A stretch of DNA of 64,000 nucleotides from Rhizobium sp. WSM4643 (GCF_025152745.1 NZ_CP104040.1:4661501-4725500), one strand, 5' to 3'. Shown: positions 9,062-19,015, counted from the stretch's first letter. Notes: generated by a model from the sequence alone, not told the origin. Numbers and translations are program-made.

Positions 9062-9185
9062 CCCCTCCGCCCGAACAATTCAATCGATTTGACCGCTTTA
9101 TACCAAGAGGTTGCGATTTGAAAGACAGCGCATCCCGGGTCTCCGTCCGCGGGCTTGGTCTTAGGGCGCGGTCCCAGAACCTCGA

Positions 9186-10262
9186 TCATTGTATCGCCGG
9201 CTTGTCGTTCGGAACCGGGCCGACATCGGGTAAAGCGCCATCGGCGTCGGCGGCGGGTACTGCGGCCGGAGCGGCGGCCAGCACGCTTGCGGCGGAAGGT
9301 CCGCCATAGGTGGCGGCCTGCATAGAGGCCACGGAAGCAGCATCGAGCACGGCGGCGCAAGCTTTCGGCAGGTCGGAAACCATCATCTCGCGCGGCGGCT
9401 TCGGCGGCTTGGCGCCGGGCTTCGGCGGTTTCGGCGGTGCCCAGGGCGCCGGCGTGAACCACCAGGCGAGCGACTTGTCGCAGCCGTCGCCGGCAGCGAC
9501 GGGGGCCTGCGGTGTGCATCCCGCAGCACCGGGCGGACACTTGATGCGGATGTGGAAATGCGAGTCGTGGCCGTATTCCGGCCGGAGCTTGCCGAGATTG
9601 GTGCGGTCGCCCGTCCAGGTGTCGCACATCTTCTTTTTGATCGCCGGATTGACGAAGATGCGCTCCACTTGGGGATAGCTCGCGGCCAGCATCAACAGCC
9701 GCGCGTGCGATTCCGTCCAGACCTTGGGATCGATCGTCAGAAATTTGTTCTTCTGCAGCATCGAGGTGAAGGGAAGATCCTCGCGCTCCTCGGCCGTCAT
9801 CCGCCGCGCGGGCATCGGCGTGAACCAGATGTCGGCGTCGAGGCCGATCTGGTGGGAGGCATGACCGCTGGGCATCGGTCCGCCGCGCGGCTGGGCGATG
9901 TCGCCGACGAGAATGCCCGGCCAGCCTGCATATTTGGCGGCGTCCTGTGAAAATCGTTCCAATAGCGCGATCGTGGCCGGATTGCCCCAGCGGCGATTGC
10001 GCGAAAGCCGCATCGCCTCCCAGGTCGGCCCGTCGGTCGGCAGCGCCACCGCACCCGTCATGCAGCCCTTCGCGTAGAAGCCGATCGGTTGCGCCGGTCC
10101 CTGCGTCGGCAGACTGACGGCGCCGAACTGCCCCTTGGCACTGCCCGGGCTCGGCGTCTTCTGCTCCGCGCCGACGTCACCGGCGGCAAGGCTTGCGCCG
10201 ACTGCGCCGGCAAGCGTCAGTTTGCCGAATGTCCTGAAAGCCTGAGCGAAGCCGAAAGCCAT
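9186..10262 (-). CDS. mepA: Penicillin-insensitive murein endopeptidase
   Basis: MepA is a periplasmic zinc endopeptidase that cuts DD- and LD-cross-links in peptidoglycan. A signal peptide occupies about the first 32 residues, ending near AAGDVGAEQ. The M74 motifs are SGHASHQIGLDADIWF in the middle, with metal-binding His and Asp, and the C-terminal GHDSHFHIRIKCPPG. At 358 residues it is longer than the E. coli protein (274) because of a proline-rich linker (PPKPPKPGAKPP) and an Ala-rich tail after the catalytic domain. That tail is common in rhizobial homologues as I recall, but its role is unknown. Confidence 0.94.
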   Translation of the reverse strand: MAFGFAQAFRTFGKLTLAGAVGASLAAGDVGAEQKTPSPGSAKGQFGAVSLPTQGPAQPIGFYAKGCMTGAVALPTDGPTWEAMRLSRNRRWGNPATIALLERFSQDAAKYAGWPGILVGDIAQPRGGPMPSGHASHQIGLDADIWFTPMPARRMTAEEREDLPFTSMLQKNKFLTIDPKVWTESHARLLMLAASYPQVERIFVNPAIKKKMCDTWTGDRTNLGKLRPEYGHDSHFHIRIKCPPGAAGCTPQAPVAAGDGCDKSLAWWFTPAPWAPPKPPKPGAKPPKPPREMMVSDLPKACAAVLDAASVASMQAATYGGPSAASVLAAAPAAVPAADADGALPDVGPVPNDKPAIQ

Positions 10263-10385
10263 ACTGTTCCCTTGAACTGCTGCCGAAGTGATTTGCGATC
10301 GAACCTATCGTGAAAAGCGATTTTGGTGAATCGATGTTTTGGCTGGCGGTGGGAGAAGAAGGCGGTGACGGATCGCCGCAGCGGC

Positions 10386-10958
10386 TCAGCTATTGGTGAC
10401 GACCTCCGCGGTTTTCCGGATGCGCGCCAGCCGCGGCAGAATGTACCGGCAGGAAAAATCATGCATCTCAGTCGAAAAACTGGTCATCGCATCCTCGGCG
10501 GCGATGACGGCATAGTTATGCGCGAAGGCATCGCGTATGGTCGATTCGACGCCGAAATTGGTGGCGACGCCGGCAAGGATCACCGTCCTGATACCGCGGC
10601 GGCGTAGCTGCAGATCCATCTCGGTGCCGTAAAAGGCGCTCCAGTGATGCTTGACGATATGGACATCGGCGGTAAGGGCCGCAATCTCCGGCGGCACGGC
10701 AAGAGCTGCGGCCGGCAGGCCGCCTTCCGGAAAGTGCAGCGCCTCATCGGCCGGTTGGTTGACAGCATCGGCATAGTCCGGGGAGAATCCGACGGTGACG
10801 AGGATGATCGTTCCGCCGGCCGCCTTCAGGCTGGTGGCGATGGCGGCGGTGTTTTCGACCACCTGCTGGCCGGAATGGGGCGCCAGCGCCCGGCCAAGGA
10901 CGAGGCCTTGCAGATCGATGGAAATGAGCGCGGTGGTTTTGGGATCGTAAAGCGGCAT
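10386..10958 (-). CDS. YecD-like isochorismatase-family hydrolase, catalytic Cys replaced by Gly
   Basis: The 190-residue protein has the cysteine-hydrolase/isochorismatase fold. Catalytic-triad positions are Asp15 (SIDLQG) and Lys103 (VKHHWSAF), but where amidohydrolases carry the nucleophilic cysteine, this protein reads TNFGVEST, with Gly136. E. coli YecD shows the same substitution (NIGVEST) and resembles this protein along its whole length. Such variants cannot be Cys-dependent amidases and may act on isochorismate-like vinyl ethers or an unknown substrate. The gene is divergent from a TetR regulator with operator-like palindromes between them, so substrate-responsive control is likely. 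Confidence 0.85.
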   Translation of the reverse strand: MPLYDPKTTALISIDLQGLVLGRALAPHSGQQVVENTAAIATSLKAAGGTIILVTVGFSPDYADAVNQPADEALHFPEGGLPAAALAVPPEIAALTADVHIVKHHWSAFYGTEMDLQLRRRGIRTVILAGVATNFGVESTIRDAFAHNYAVIAAEDAMTSFSTEMHDFSCRYILPRLARIRKTAEVVTNS

Positions 10959-10977
10959 GAAAGAGCTCCATTAAATA

Positions 10978-11017
10978 TGAGGATATCCTCACAATGAGTA
11001 ATATGAGGGATACCTCA
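10978..11017. promoter_or_regulatory. Two tandem TetR-type operator palindromes
   Basis: TGAGGATATCCTCA (10978-10991) is a perfect 14-bp palindrome. TGAGGGATACCTCA (11004-11017) is a near-identical copy with centres 26 bp apart. The first lies just upstream of the hydrolase gene; the second overlaps the first codons of the TetR gene. Binding by the adjacent TetR protein is inferred. Confidence 0.75.
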
Positions 11018-11623
11018 CAAAAATCAAGCCCCGAGCTGCAGACCCGTGTCCCGAAGCGCCAGCGCGGCCATGAGCGCGTTGCCGTCCTGCTCGAAGCCGC
11101 GGCAAAGGTCTTCCTCGAAAAGGGCTACGATGCCGCGACGATGACCGAGATCGCCGCCGCCGCCAACTCTTCGATCGGCTCGCTCTATCAATTCTTTCCG
11201 ACGAAGCTCCTTCTTGCCGAGGCGCTGCATATCGACCGGCTGCAGCATTTCAACGCGGCACTGGCCGCGCTCGAGGACGAATCCGCGGGAAGGACTGCCG
11301 CCGAGATCGGCGATGCGGTCTTCACGAGGCTCGGACGCTTCATCGAGGAGTTCCCGGAGTTTCCTGTTCTGGCGGCCAGACGCGACATTCCCAAGGAACG
11401 CAAGGCACGCTCGCGCGCCGAAATGCGGGCAAGCATCGTCGCCTTGCTGAGGAAGGCCAACCCTTCGGTGGAGCCCGATGTCGATCTGCTTGCGGCCCTC
11501 ATATTGGAGCTTCTGCGCATCGTCGTTGCCGCCGCCTATGATCCCGACAGCGCCGGCGACCCGCGCCTTGTAACAGAGTTGCGCCGCATGTTGCGAAGGC
11601 GGCTCGAAGAGGCGACGCCTTGA
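10994..11623 (+). CDS. TetR-family transcriptional regulator
   Basis: A one-component repressor of 209 residues. The N-terminal helix-turn-helix spans about residues 25-70, with AAAKVFLEKGYDAATMTEIAA and then SIGSLYQFFPTK, the classic TetR recognition helix followed by YxFF. The remainder is helical ligand-binding domain. ATG 10994 is used, but ATG 11003 is an alternative, and the second operator overlaps both, implying repression close to the translation start. Divergent placement suggests it controls itself and the YecD-like hydrolase. The ligand is unknown. Confidence 0.9.
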   Translation: MSNMRDTSQKSSPELQTRVPKRQRGHERVAVLLEAAAKVFLEKGYDAATMTEIAAAANSSIGSLYQFFPTKLLLAEALHIDRLQHFNAALAALEDESAGRTAAEIGDAVFTRLGRFIEEFPEFPVLAARRDIPKERKARSRAEMRASIVALLRKANPSVEPDVDLLAALILELLRIVVAAAYDPDSAGDPRLVTELRRMLRRRLEEATP

Positions 11624-11736
11624 CACGGACCCGATGGGTCAAAATTTGGCGCGCCCGGCAAAAACCAAACTCTCTCCTGTTTTTCGCCCGTATTTTTCGT
11701 ATTGTCGAACCCACCAATAATCAGGGGAAAGCGTGA

Positions 11737-13569
11737 ATGGCGGCTCTGTGGTCGAGGATCGGTTTGTTTCTATCGCTTGCGGGCGCTCTGGCGCCAATGC
11801 CGGCAACGGGTCAGGACCAGCCCTTTCAGATCGGAAGCTCGGTCATCAGCGAGATGAAATACAAGCCGGGCTTTGCGCATTTCGACTACGTCAATCCCGA
11901 TGCACCGAAAGGCGGAGACCTGCGCCTCTCCGCAAGCGGCGCCTTCGACACCTTCAACCCGCTGCTTGCCAAAGGTCAGACCGCCGTGGGCTTGACGCTC
12001 GTTTACGACACGCTGATGAAGCCCGCCGACGACGAGCTCCTCGTCTCCTATGGTCTGCTTGCCGAAGGACTGTCTTTTCCCGCCGACGTATCGAGCGCGA
12101 CCTTCCGCCTGCGCAAGGAAGCGAAATGGGCGGATGGTCAGCCGGTAACGCCCGAGGACGTCATCTTCAGTCTCGATAAGACGAAGGAATTAAACCCCCT
12201 CACGGGTAACTATTACCGCCACGTGGTCAAAGCCGAAAAGACCGGCGATCGCGACGTCACCTTCACCTTCGATGAGAAGAACAACCGGGAGCTCCCGAAT
12301 ATTCTTGGCCAGTTGGTGGTCGTGCCGAAACATTGGTGGGAGGGGCAGGGACCGGACGGCAAGCCGCGCGATATCTCAAAGACGACCCTCGAGCCCGTGA
12401 TGGGTTCGGGACCTTACAAGATTGCTTCCTTCTCGCCCGGCGCGACAATCCGATATGAATTACGTGACGACTACTGGGGCAAGGACCTCAATGTGAATAT
12501 CGGCCAGAACAATTTCCGCAACGTCCACTACACCTATTTCGGTGATCGGGATGTCGAGTTCGAGGCCTTTCGCGCCGGCAACAGCGACTACTGGCAGGAA
12601 ACCACGGCTGCCCGCTGGGCGACGGGATATGATTTTCCCGCAGTGAAGGAAGGACGTGTCAAGAAAGAGGAGGTTGCAAACCCGCTGCGCGCCACCGGCA
12701 TCATGCAGGCTCTCGTGCCCAACATGCGACGTGACCTCTTCAAGGACACCAGGGTCCGCGAGGCGCTGAACTATGGTCTGGATTTTGAGGAGCTGAACCG
12801 CACTGTGGCCTTTAATAGTTACAAGCGCATCGACAGCTATTTCTGGAACACCGAACTCGCCTCCTCCGGCCTTCCGCAGGGCAGAGAGCTGGAAATTCTG
12901 CAGGGCATGAAGGATAAGGTTCCGCCCGAAGTCTTCACGACGCCCTACAGCAATCCTGTCGGCGGCGATCCGCAGAAGAGCCGCGACAATCTCCGCAAGG
13001 CGATTGCGCTTTTCAAAGAAGCCGGCTGGGAGCTCAAGGGCAATCGCATGGTCAATACCAAGACCGGCCAGCCGATGAGTTTCGAGATCCTGTTGTCGAG
13101 CCCCATGCTGGAGCGCTGGGCGGTGCCTTATGCCAACAATCTCAGGAAAATCGGCATCGATGCGCGGGTCCGGACAGTCGATGCCTCGCAGTCTGTCAAT
13201 CGCGAGCGCAGCTTTGACTTCGATATGATCTGGAATGTCTGGGCGGAGACCATGAATCCGGGCAACGAACAAGCCGACTATTGGGGATCCGGTTCGGTCA
13301 ACCAACAGGGTTCCCGCAATTATGCCGGCATTGCCAACCAAGCCGTTGATGAGCTCATTCGCATGATTATCTTCGCGCCGAACCGCGACGAGCAGATCGC
13401 AGCAATCAAGGCCATGGATCGGGTCCTGCTTGCAAATCACTACGTCATCCCGCTGTTCTACCGCGATACTTATAACATCGCCTATTGGAACACGATCACG
13501 CATCCGGCCGAGTTTCCGGCCTACAGCCTTGGCTTCCCCGATGCCTGGTGGTCGACCTCGGCAAAATGA
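11737..13569 (+). CDS. yejA: YejA-type peptide-binding protein of ABC importer
   Basis: A periplasmic solute-binding protein of the SBP_bac_5 family for oligopeptides such as microcin C-like compounds. The signal peptide covers about 26 residues (ending MPATGQD), then GSSVISEMKYKPGFAHFDYVNPDAPKGG, a hallmark of YejA-type proteins. Total length is 610 residues, as expected. ATG 11737 follows an AGGGGAAA ribosome-binding site. It is the first gene of yejABEF. In Sinorhizobium meliloti this importer is reported to matter for tolerance of host NCR peptides; whether that holds here is inference. Confidence 0.92.
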   Translation: MAALWSRIGLFLSLAGALAPMPATGQDQPFQIGSSVISEMKYKPGFAHFDYVNPDAPKGGDLRLSASGAFDTFNPLLAKGQTAVGLTLVYDTLMKPADDELLVSYGLLAEGLSFPADVSSATFRLRKEAKWADGQPVTPEDVIFSLDKTKELNPLTGNYYRHVVKAEKTGDRDVTFTFDEKNNRELPNILGQLVVVPKHWWEGQGPDGKPRDISKTTLEPVMGSGPYKIASFSPGATIRYELRDDYWGKDLNVNIGQNNFRNVHYTYFGDRDVEFEAFRAGNSDYWQETTAARWATGYDFPAVKEGRVKKEEVANPLRATGIMQALVPNMRRDLFKDTRVREALNYGLDFEELNRTVAFNSYKRIDSYFWNTELASSGLPQGRELEILQGMKDKVPPEVFTTPYSNPVGGDPQKSRDNLRKAIALFKEAGWELKGNRMVNTKTGQPMSFEILLSSPMLERWAVPYANNLRKIGIDARVRTVDASQSVNRERSFDFDMIWNVWAETMNPGNEQADYWGSGSVNQQGSRNYAGIANQAVDELIRMIIFAPNRDEQIAAIKAMDRVLLANHYVIPLFYRDTYNIAYWNTITHPAEFPAYSLGFPDAWWSTSAK

Positions 13570-13719
13570 GCGGGCTTGCAATGCAGGGGCCCTCGGCTCC
13601 AAATGGCACGAGCGAATCACGACAAGCCGGCAGGGCCGGCAAGGGAAGGCTGGCGGATTGAGCGGCATGAGACTGGACGGCAGGCAGACAGGAAAAACAT
13701 TCCCGGAGGCTGAAGGCTG

Positions 13720-14808
13720 ATGGGCGCCTATGTCATTCGCCGACTGCTTCTAATGATTCCGACCATCGTCGGCATCATGGCGATTTCCTTCATCGTCATC
13801 CAGTTCGCGCCCGGCGGTCCCGTCGAGCAGGTGATCGCCCAATTGACCGGCCAGGCCGACAGCGCCGACCAGCGCCTGTCCGGCGGCGGCGATCTTCTCG
13901 GCGGCACCGGCAGCGATGAAGGCTCGAAATATCGCGGTGCCCAGGGGCTCGACCCGGAACTGATCGCCAAGCTCGAAAAGCAGTTCGGCTTCGACAAGCC
14001 GCCGCTGACGCGTTTTGGCGAGATGATGTGGAATTACAGCCGCTTCGATTTCGGCGAGAGCTTCTTCCGCAACACCTCCGTGCTCGAACTCATCAAGGAG
14101 AAGCTGCCGGTGTCGATCTCGCTCGGCATCTGGATCCTGATCTTCTCCTATGCCATCTCCATCCCGCTCGGCATCCGCAAGGCAATTAAGGATGGATCGA
14201 CCTTCGACGTCTGGACCTCGGGCGTCATCGTCGTCGGCTATGCCGTACCGAGCTTCCTGTTCGGCATTCTCCTGATCGTGCTTTTCGCCGGCGGCTCGTT
14301 CTACGACTGGTTTCCGTTGCGCGGCCTGGTCTCCGACAATTTCGATCAACTGGCCTGGTGGCAGAAGCCGCTCGACTATTTCTGGCACCTGACCTTGCCG
14401 CTGATCTCGCTTTCCCTGTCCGCCTTCGCGACGACGACGCTTTTGACCAAGAATTCCTTCATCGAGGAAATCAAGAAGCAATATGTCGTCACCGCCCGCG
14501 CCAAAGGCCTGAACCAGCGGCAGGTGCTCTATGGCCATGTCTTCCGCAACGCCATGCTGATCATCATCGCCGGTTTTCCCGGCGCCTTCATTTCCGCCTT
14601 CTTCACCGGATCGCTGCTGATCGAAAATATCTTCTCGCTCGATGGCCTCGGCCGTCTCGGCTATCTCTCTGTGGTCAACCGGGACTATCCGATCGTCTTC
14701 GCCACACTTTACATCTTCTCGCTGCTCGGTCTGTTCGTCAGCTTGATTTCCGACCTGATCTACACCTGGATCGATCCGCGCATCGATTTCGAGCGGAGGG
14801 ATGTCTGA
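13720..14808 (+). CDS. yejB: YejB-type ABC peptide permease
   Basis: An inner-membrane permease of 362 residues in the binding-protein-dependent transport family. It begins MGAYVIRRLLLMIPTIVGI, the typical first membrane helix of DppB/OppB-like permeases, and has an extended periplasmic insertion around residues 35-90 that is characteristic of YejB. About six transmembrane helices are visible, and the EAA loop for ATPase contact lies in the region AKGLNQRQVLYGHVFRNA. The stop codon overlaps the yejE start (TGATG), so translation is coupled. Confidence 0.93.
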   Translation: MGAYVIRRLLLMIPTIVGIMAISFIVIQFAPGGPVEQVIAQLTGQADSADQRLSGGGDLLGGTGSDEGSKYRGAQGLDPELIAKLEKQFGFDKPPLTRFGEMMWNYSRFDFGESFFRNTSVLELIKEKLPVSISLGIWILIFSYAISIPLGIRKAIKDGSTFDVWTSGVIVVGYAVPSFLFGILLIVLFAGGSFYDWFPLRGLVSDNFDQLAWWQKPLDYFWHLTLPLISLSLSAFATTTLLTKNSFIEEIKKQYVVTARAKGLNQRQVLYGHVFRNAMLIIIAGFPGAFISAFFTGSLLIENIFSLDGLGRLGYLSVVNRDYPIVFATLYIFSLLGLFVSLISDLIYTWIDPRIDFERRDV

Positions 14809-15956
14809 TGGACGCCGCCGCAAATCCTGCTGTCACGACGCCCGTCAAGCCGCCGCGCAAGGGCCTGCTCTCACCGACCAACATTCGCCGCTGGCAGAAT
14901 TTCCGGGCGAACGGCCGCGGTTACTGGTCGCTGTGGCTGTTCCTGGTGTTGTTCGTGCTCAGCCTGTTCGCCGAGTTCCTCGCCAACGACCGGCCGATCA
15001 TCGCCTCCTACAAGGGCGAGATCCTGTTTCCTGTTCTCATCGACTATCCCGAGGAAAAGTTCGGTGGCTTTCTCGCCGAAACCGACTACCGTTCCTCGGT
15101 GATAACAGACGAGATCAACGCCAACGGCTGGATGATCTGGCCGCCGATCCGCTATTCCTATCGCTCTGTCAATTCCAACATTCCGCATTCGGCGCCGACC
15201 GCCCCCTTCTGGCTGATGACGAAGGAGGAGCGCTGCGCAGGCTACCCGCAGGGGGTGAACGATCCGGATTGCACCCCCGGCAATCTCAACTGGCTCGGCA
15301 CCGACGACCAGGCGCGAGACGTGTTGGCGCGCGTCATCTACGGTTTCCGCATATCGGTGCTCTTCGGCCTGGTGCTGACCATCTGCTCGGCTGTTATCGG
15401 CGTGACGGCGGGTGCGGTGCAGGGTTATTTCGGCGGCTGGACCGATCTGCTGCTGCAGCGCTTCATCGAGATCTGGTCGTCGATGCCGGTACTCTACATT
15501 CTGCTGATCATCGCCGCACTGCTGCCGCCCGGCTTCTTCGTGTTGCTCGGCATCATGCTGCTCTTCTCCTGGGTCGGCTTCGTCGGCATCGTGCGGGCCG
15601 AATTCCTGCGCGCCCGCAATTTCGAATATGTCCGCGCCGCCCGTGCGCTCGGCGTCAACAATCGCACCATCATGTGGCGCCACCTGCTGCCGAACGCGAT
15701 GGTCGCGACGCTGACCTTCCTGCCTTTCATCCTCTCCGGTTCGATCACTACGCTGACCTCGCTCGATTTCCTCGGCTTCGGCATGCCGCCGGGCTCCCCC
15801 TCGCTCGGCGAGATGATCGCCCAGGGCAAGACCAATCTGCAGGCGCCATGGCTCGGCCTGACGGCCTTCTTCGCCATGTCGATCATGCTTTCCCTGCTGA
15901 TTTTCATCGGCGAAGCCGTGCGCGATGCCTTCGATCCGAGGAAGACGTTTCAATGA
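14808..15956 (+). CDS. yejE: YejE-type ABC peptide permease
   Basis: The second inner-membrane permease of the YejABEF importer, 382 residues. ATG 14808 shares bases with the yejB stop. The N-terminus (LLSPTNIRRWQNFRANGRG) and first helix (YWSLWLFLVLFVLSLFAEF) match the family, followed by a long periplasmic segment with GTDDQARDVLARVIYGF. The EAA loop is ARALGVNNRTIMWRHLLPNA. A much longer upstream in-frame extension is only a shadow of yejB. The end overlaps yejF by ATGA. Confidence 0.93.
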   Translation: MDAAANPAVTTPVKPPRKGLLSPTNIRRWQNFRANGRGYWSLWLFLVLFVLSLFAEFLANDRPIIASYKGEILFPVLIDYPEEKFGGFLAETDYRSSVITDEINANGWMIWPPIRYSYRSVNSNIPHSAPTAPFWLMTKEERCAGYPQGVNDPDCTPGNLNWLGTDDQARDVLARVIYGFRISVLFGLVLTICSAVIGVTAGAVQGYFGGWTDLLLQRFIEIWSSMPVLYILLIIAALLPPGFFVLLGIMLLFSWVGFVGIVRAEFLRARNFEYVRAARALGVNNRTIMWRHLLPNAMVATLTFLPFILSGSITTLTSLDFLGFGMPPGSPSLGEMIAQGKTNLQAPWLGLTAFFAMSIMLSLLIFIGEAVRDAFDPRKTFQ

Positions 15957-17590
15957 GTGACATGACAGAACCGCTGCTTTCCGTTCGCGATCTCTCGGTT
16001 GCCTTTCATCAGGGCGGCGAAACCTCGCTCGCCGTCGATCATATCTCCTTCGATATCGCCAAAGGCGAGGTCGTGGCGCTCGTCGGCGAATCCGGCTCCG
16101 GCAAGTCGGTCTCGGCCAACTCGATCCTTCGGCTTTTGCCCTATCCGTCGGCAAGCCATCCCTCCGGCGAAATCCTGTTCAAGGGTAAGGACCTCCTGAA
16201 GGCGTCGGAGCGGGAACTGCGCGACGTGCGCGGCAACGACATCACCATGATCTTCCAGGAGCCGATGACCTCGCTCAATCCGCTTCATACGATCGAGAAG
16301 CAGATCGCCGAGATCCTCGCCCTGCACCAGGGCATGACCGGCCAGTCGGCGCGCCAGCGCGTACTGGAATTGCTGAACCAGGTCGGCATCCGTGAGCCGG
16401 AGAAGCGGTTGAAGGCCTATCCGCACGAACTCTCCGGTGGCCAGCGCCAGCGCGTCATGATTGCCATGGCGCTCGCCAACCGGCCGGAATTGCTGATCGC
16501 CGACGAGCCGACCACCGCTCTCGACGTCACGGTGCAGGCGCAGATCCTCGAACTGCTCCGGCAGTTGAAGGCCGTCCACGGCATGTCGCTGCTGTTCATC
16601 ACCCATGATCTCGGCATCGTCCGCAAATTCGCCGATCGCGTCTGCGTCATGACCAAGGGCAGGATTGTCGAAACCGGAGCCGTCGAGGACGTCTTTTCCA
16701 ATCCGAAGCACGATTATACCCGGCACCTTCTGGCCTCCGAGCCGCGTGGCGAGCCGCCATTGGCCGATCCGTCGAAACCCATGGTGATGGAAGGTTCGGA
16801 TATCCGTGTCTGGTTCCCGATCAAATCAGGGCTGATGCGCCGTGTCGTCGATCACGTGAAGGCGGTCGACGGCATCGATCTTTCGCTACGCGCCGGCCAG
16901 ACGCTCGGCGTCGTCGGCGAGTCCGGCTCCGGCAAGACCACGCTCGGCCTGGCGCTCACCCGGCTGATTTCCTCAGAAGGGCGGATCGCCTTTGTCGGCA
17001 CGGATATAGCCGGCTATTCGTTCAGCGAAATGCGGCCGCTGCGCAATCAGCTTCAGGTCGTCTTCCAGGATCCCTATGGATCGCTCAGCCCCCGCATGTC
17101 GGTCGGCGATATCGTCGCCGAGGGGCTGAAGGTGCATGAGCGCTCCCTGACTGCTGAAGAACGCGACCAGCGCGTCTGCTGGGCGCTGGAGGAGGTGGGT
17201 CTCGATCCGCTGACCCGCTGGCGTTATCCGCACGAATTCTCCGGCGGCCAGCGCCAGCGCATTGCCATTGCCCGCGCCATGGTGCTGAAGCCGCGCTTCG
17301 TCATGCTCGACGAGCCGACCTCCGCCCTTGATATGAGCGTCCAGGCCCAGGTGGTCGATCTGCTGCGCGATCTGCAAAAGAAACATGACCTTGCCTATCT
17401 CTTCATCAGCCACGACCTGAAAGTGGTGAAGGCGCTCGCCAACGACGTCATCGTCATGCGTTTCGGCAAGGTGGTGGAACAGGGTCCGTCAGCCGACATC
17501 TTCCGCGCGCCGAAGGACGATTACACCAAGGCGCTGATGGCCGCCGCTTTCAACATCGAGGCGGTGCCGACGCCCGCCGTGCAGCAATAA
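15953..17590 (+). CDS. yejF: YejF-type ABC peptide importer ATPase (two ABC domains)
   Basis: YejF powers the importer with two ABC domains in one 545-residue chain. Domain 1 has Walker [10 protein letters not shown] near residue 43, signature LSGGQRQR and Walker [13 protein letters not shown]. Domain 2 repeats these with [17 protein letters not shown] and [12 protein letters not shown]. Both sets appear intact. The start at 15953 overlaps the yejE stop. The same ATPase could in principle also energise the ATPase-less peptide permeases at 52783-54597, but nothing in the sequence shows that. Confidence 0.95.
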   Translation: MSDMTEPLLSVRDLSVAFHQGGETSLAVDHISFDIAKGEVVALVGESGSGKSVSANSILRLLPYPSASHPSGEILFKGKDLLKASERELRDVRGNDITMIFQEPMTSLNPLHTIEKQIAEILALHQGMTGQSARQRVLELLNQVGIREPEKRLKAYPHELSGGQRQRVMIAMALANRPELLIADEPTTALDVTVQAQILELLRQLKAVHGMSLLFITHDLGIVRKFADRVCVMTKGRIVETGAVEDVFSNPKHDYTRHLLASEPRGEPPLADPSKPMVMEGSDIRVWFPIKSGLMRRVVDHVKAVDGIDLSLRAGQTLGVVGESGSGKTTLGLALTRLISSEGRIAFVGTDIAGYSFSEMRPLRNQLQVVFQDPYGSLSPRMSVGDIVAEGLKVHERSLTAEERDQRVCWALEEVGLDPLTRWRYPHEFSGGQRQRIAIARAMVLKPRFVMLDEPTSALDMSVQAQVVDLLRDLQKKHDLAYLFISHDLKVVKALANDVIVMRFGKVVEQGPSADIFRAPKDDYTKALMAAAFNIEAVPTPAVQQ

Positions 17591-17598
17591 AGAAGCTC

Positions 17599-18558
17599 AT
17601 GCCCGCCCGTCCTCCCGTTCTCGTCGATATCAAGTTCAATGCCGAAGGCGTCGCGCGCGTGCTGAAGACGGCCTTTGCCGACCGCGGCAGCATCAATCTC
17701 GCCGATCCGGCCAATCAGGCGCGCGATCTCCGCGCGGTCGAATACGCGCTTCTGTGGAAGCCGGATGCCGACCTTTTCGCGCGGGCGCCGAACCTGAAAG
17801 TGATCTTTTCGGGCGGCGCTGGCGTTGACCATATCATCGGCATGGCCGGCCTGCCGGAGATCCCGATCGTTCGCTTCGTCGACCGCAGCTTGACGACACG
17901 CATGAGCGAATGGGTGGTCATGCAATGCCTGATGCATCTGCGCGGGCAATACGCCCATGATAGCCACCAGCGCCAGCGCCAATGGGCAAAATTGATCGCG
18001 CCGGAGGCGGCGGAAGTGACGATCGGTGTCATGGGTCTCGGCGTTCTCGGGCAGGACGCGGTCGCCAAGCTGAGGGTGATGGGTTTCAATATCATCGGCT
18101 GGTCGCGCACCCGCAAGCAGATCGACGGTATCGAAACCTTCGACGCCAGCGCATTGGACAGCTTTCTCGCAAGGACCGACATCCTCGTCGGCCTGCTGCC
18201 GCTGACGCCTGAAACATCGGGATTCTATAACGCCGGTCTGTTTGCGAAGCTGCGTCGTAACGGCGCGCTCGGGCAGCCGGTTTTCATCAATGCCGGCCGC
18301 GGCAAGAGCCAGGTCGAGGCCGATATCGCCTCCGCCATCCGTGACGGTACCCTCGGCGGCGCTTCCCTCGATGTCTTCGAGGCGGAACCGCTTGCATCAG
18401 ACAGCCCATTGTGGGACTTGCAGAACGTCTTCCTTACGCCGCACGACGCGGCCGTCTCCGAAGAAAACGCGCTGTTCCGGCATGTCGAGACGCAGATCGC
18501 CCGTTTTGAGCGCGGCGAGCCGCTGCAATTCGTAGTCGACCGCGTCGCCGGCTATTGA
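17599..18558 (+). CDS. ghrA: Glyoxylate/hydroxypyruvate reductase A-type dehydrogenase
   Basis: An NAD(P)H-dependent D-2-hydroxyacid dehydrogenase of 319 residues, probably reducing glyoxylate or hydroxypyruvate in the cytosol. The cofactor-binding motif is VMGLGVLGQDA near residue 145, then the LPLTPETSGFYN substrate segment, NAGRGKSQVEAD, and the closing FLTPHDAA with the catalytic histidine. This is the GhrA subgroup, which lacks the full N-terminal lobe signatures of PGDH. It begins eight bases after the yejF stop, so it may be the last gene of that operon; no functional link to peptide import is obvious. Confidence 0.85.
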   Translation: MPARPPVLVDIKFNAEGVARVLKTAFADRGSINLADPANQARDLRAVEYALLWKPDADLFARAPNLKVIFSGGAGVDHIIGMAGLPEIPIVRFVDRSLTTRMSEWVVMQCLMHLRGQYAHDSHQRQRQWAKLIAPEAAEVTIGVMGLGVLGQDAVAKLRVMGFNIIGWSRTRKQIDGIETFDASALDSFLARTDILVGLLPLTPETSGFYNAGLFAKLRRNGALGQPVFINAGRGKSQVEADIASAIRDGTLGGASLDVFEAEPLASDSPLWDLQNVFLTPHDAAVSEENALFRHVETQIARFERGEPLQFVVDRVAGY

Positions 18559-18649
18559 GCTTTCGGAACCTTCCAGACAGCCGCCCGTTTCCTTTGCGGA
18601 AATTCTTCGCAGCCGGATCGGCCGGTCAAGACAGCGGAAGGAGATGATG

Positions 18650-18994
18650 ATGGCGCATCAGAGGGAAACACGCTGGGAAAAATCCGATCGCAAGCTTCAC
18701 AAGGAACAGCTGATCCCGCCGGTGAAGGCAAGGCAGGGACGCACCGGTTATCGCATTCTGACAGTGCTGATCGTTGCGCTGGTGCTTGCCTTCGTGGTCT
18801 GGATACCGGTCGAGATTTGGGGCAGGCGCGAGGCGAAAGAGGTGGCACCGCAGCAGCCAGGCCAGCAGCTTCAGTCGCAGCAGCCTGCTCCGGCCCCCGC
18901 GCCGGCACTGCAGAACGGTACTGCCGTTCCAACCGAAACGCCGAACAACACGCCGGCCGCTCCGAATGTGGCGCCCGCAACTCCGGCCCAATAA
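18650..18994 (+). CDS. Hypothetical single-span membrane protein with Pro/Gln-rich tail
   Basis: I do not recognise a family. About 114 residues: a charged, cytosolic-looking N-terminus, one transmembrane helix (RILTVLIVALVLAFVVWIPVEI) near residues 36-57, then a low-complexity tail rich in Pro, Gln, Ala and Thr that probably lies in the periplasm. Three consecutive ATG codons (18644, 18647, 18650) follow GGAAGGAG; the third gives the best spacing. A strong terminator follows directly at 19016, indicating a short transcript that ends here. Confidence 0.7.
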   Translation: MAHQRETRWEKSDRKLHKEQLIPPVKARQGRTGYRILTVLIVALVLAFVVWIPVEIWGRREAKEVAPQQPGQQLQSQQPAPAPAPALQNGTAVPTETPNNTPAAPNVAPATPAQ

Positions 18995-19015
18995 TCGTCA
19001 GCAAAACCACCTTCA

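Noticed and set aside
14358..14807. Long upstream extension of yejE on the plus strand
   Set aside because: It is the out-of-frame shadow of yejB; ATG 14808 overlaps the yejB stop and matches family starts.
14801..15952. Long open frame upstream of yejF
   Set aside because: It is a shadow of yejE with arginine-rich, low-complexity translation; yejF starts at 15953.
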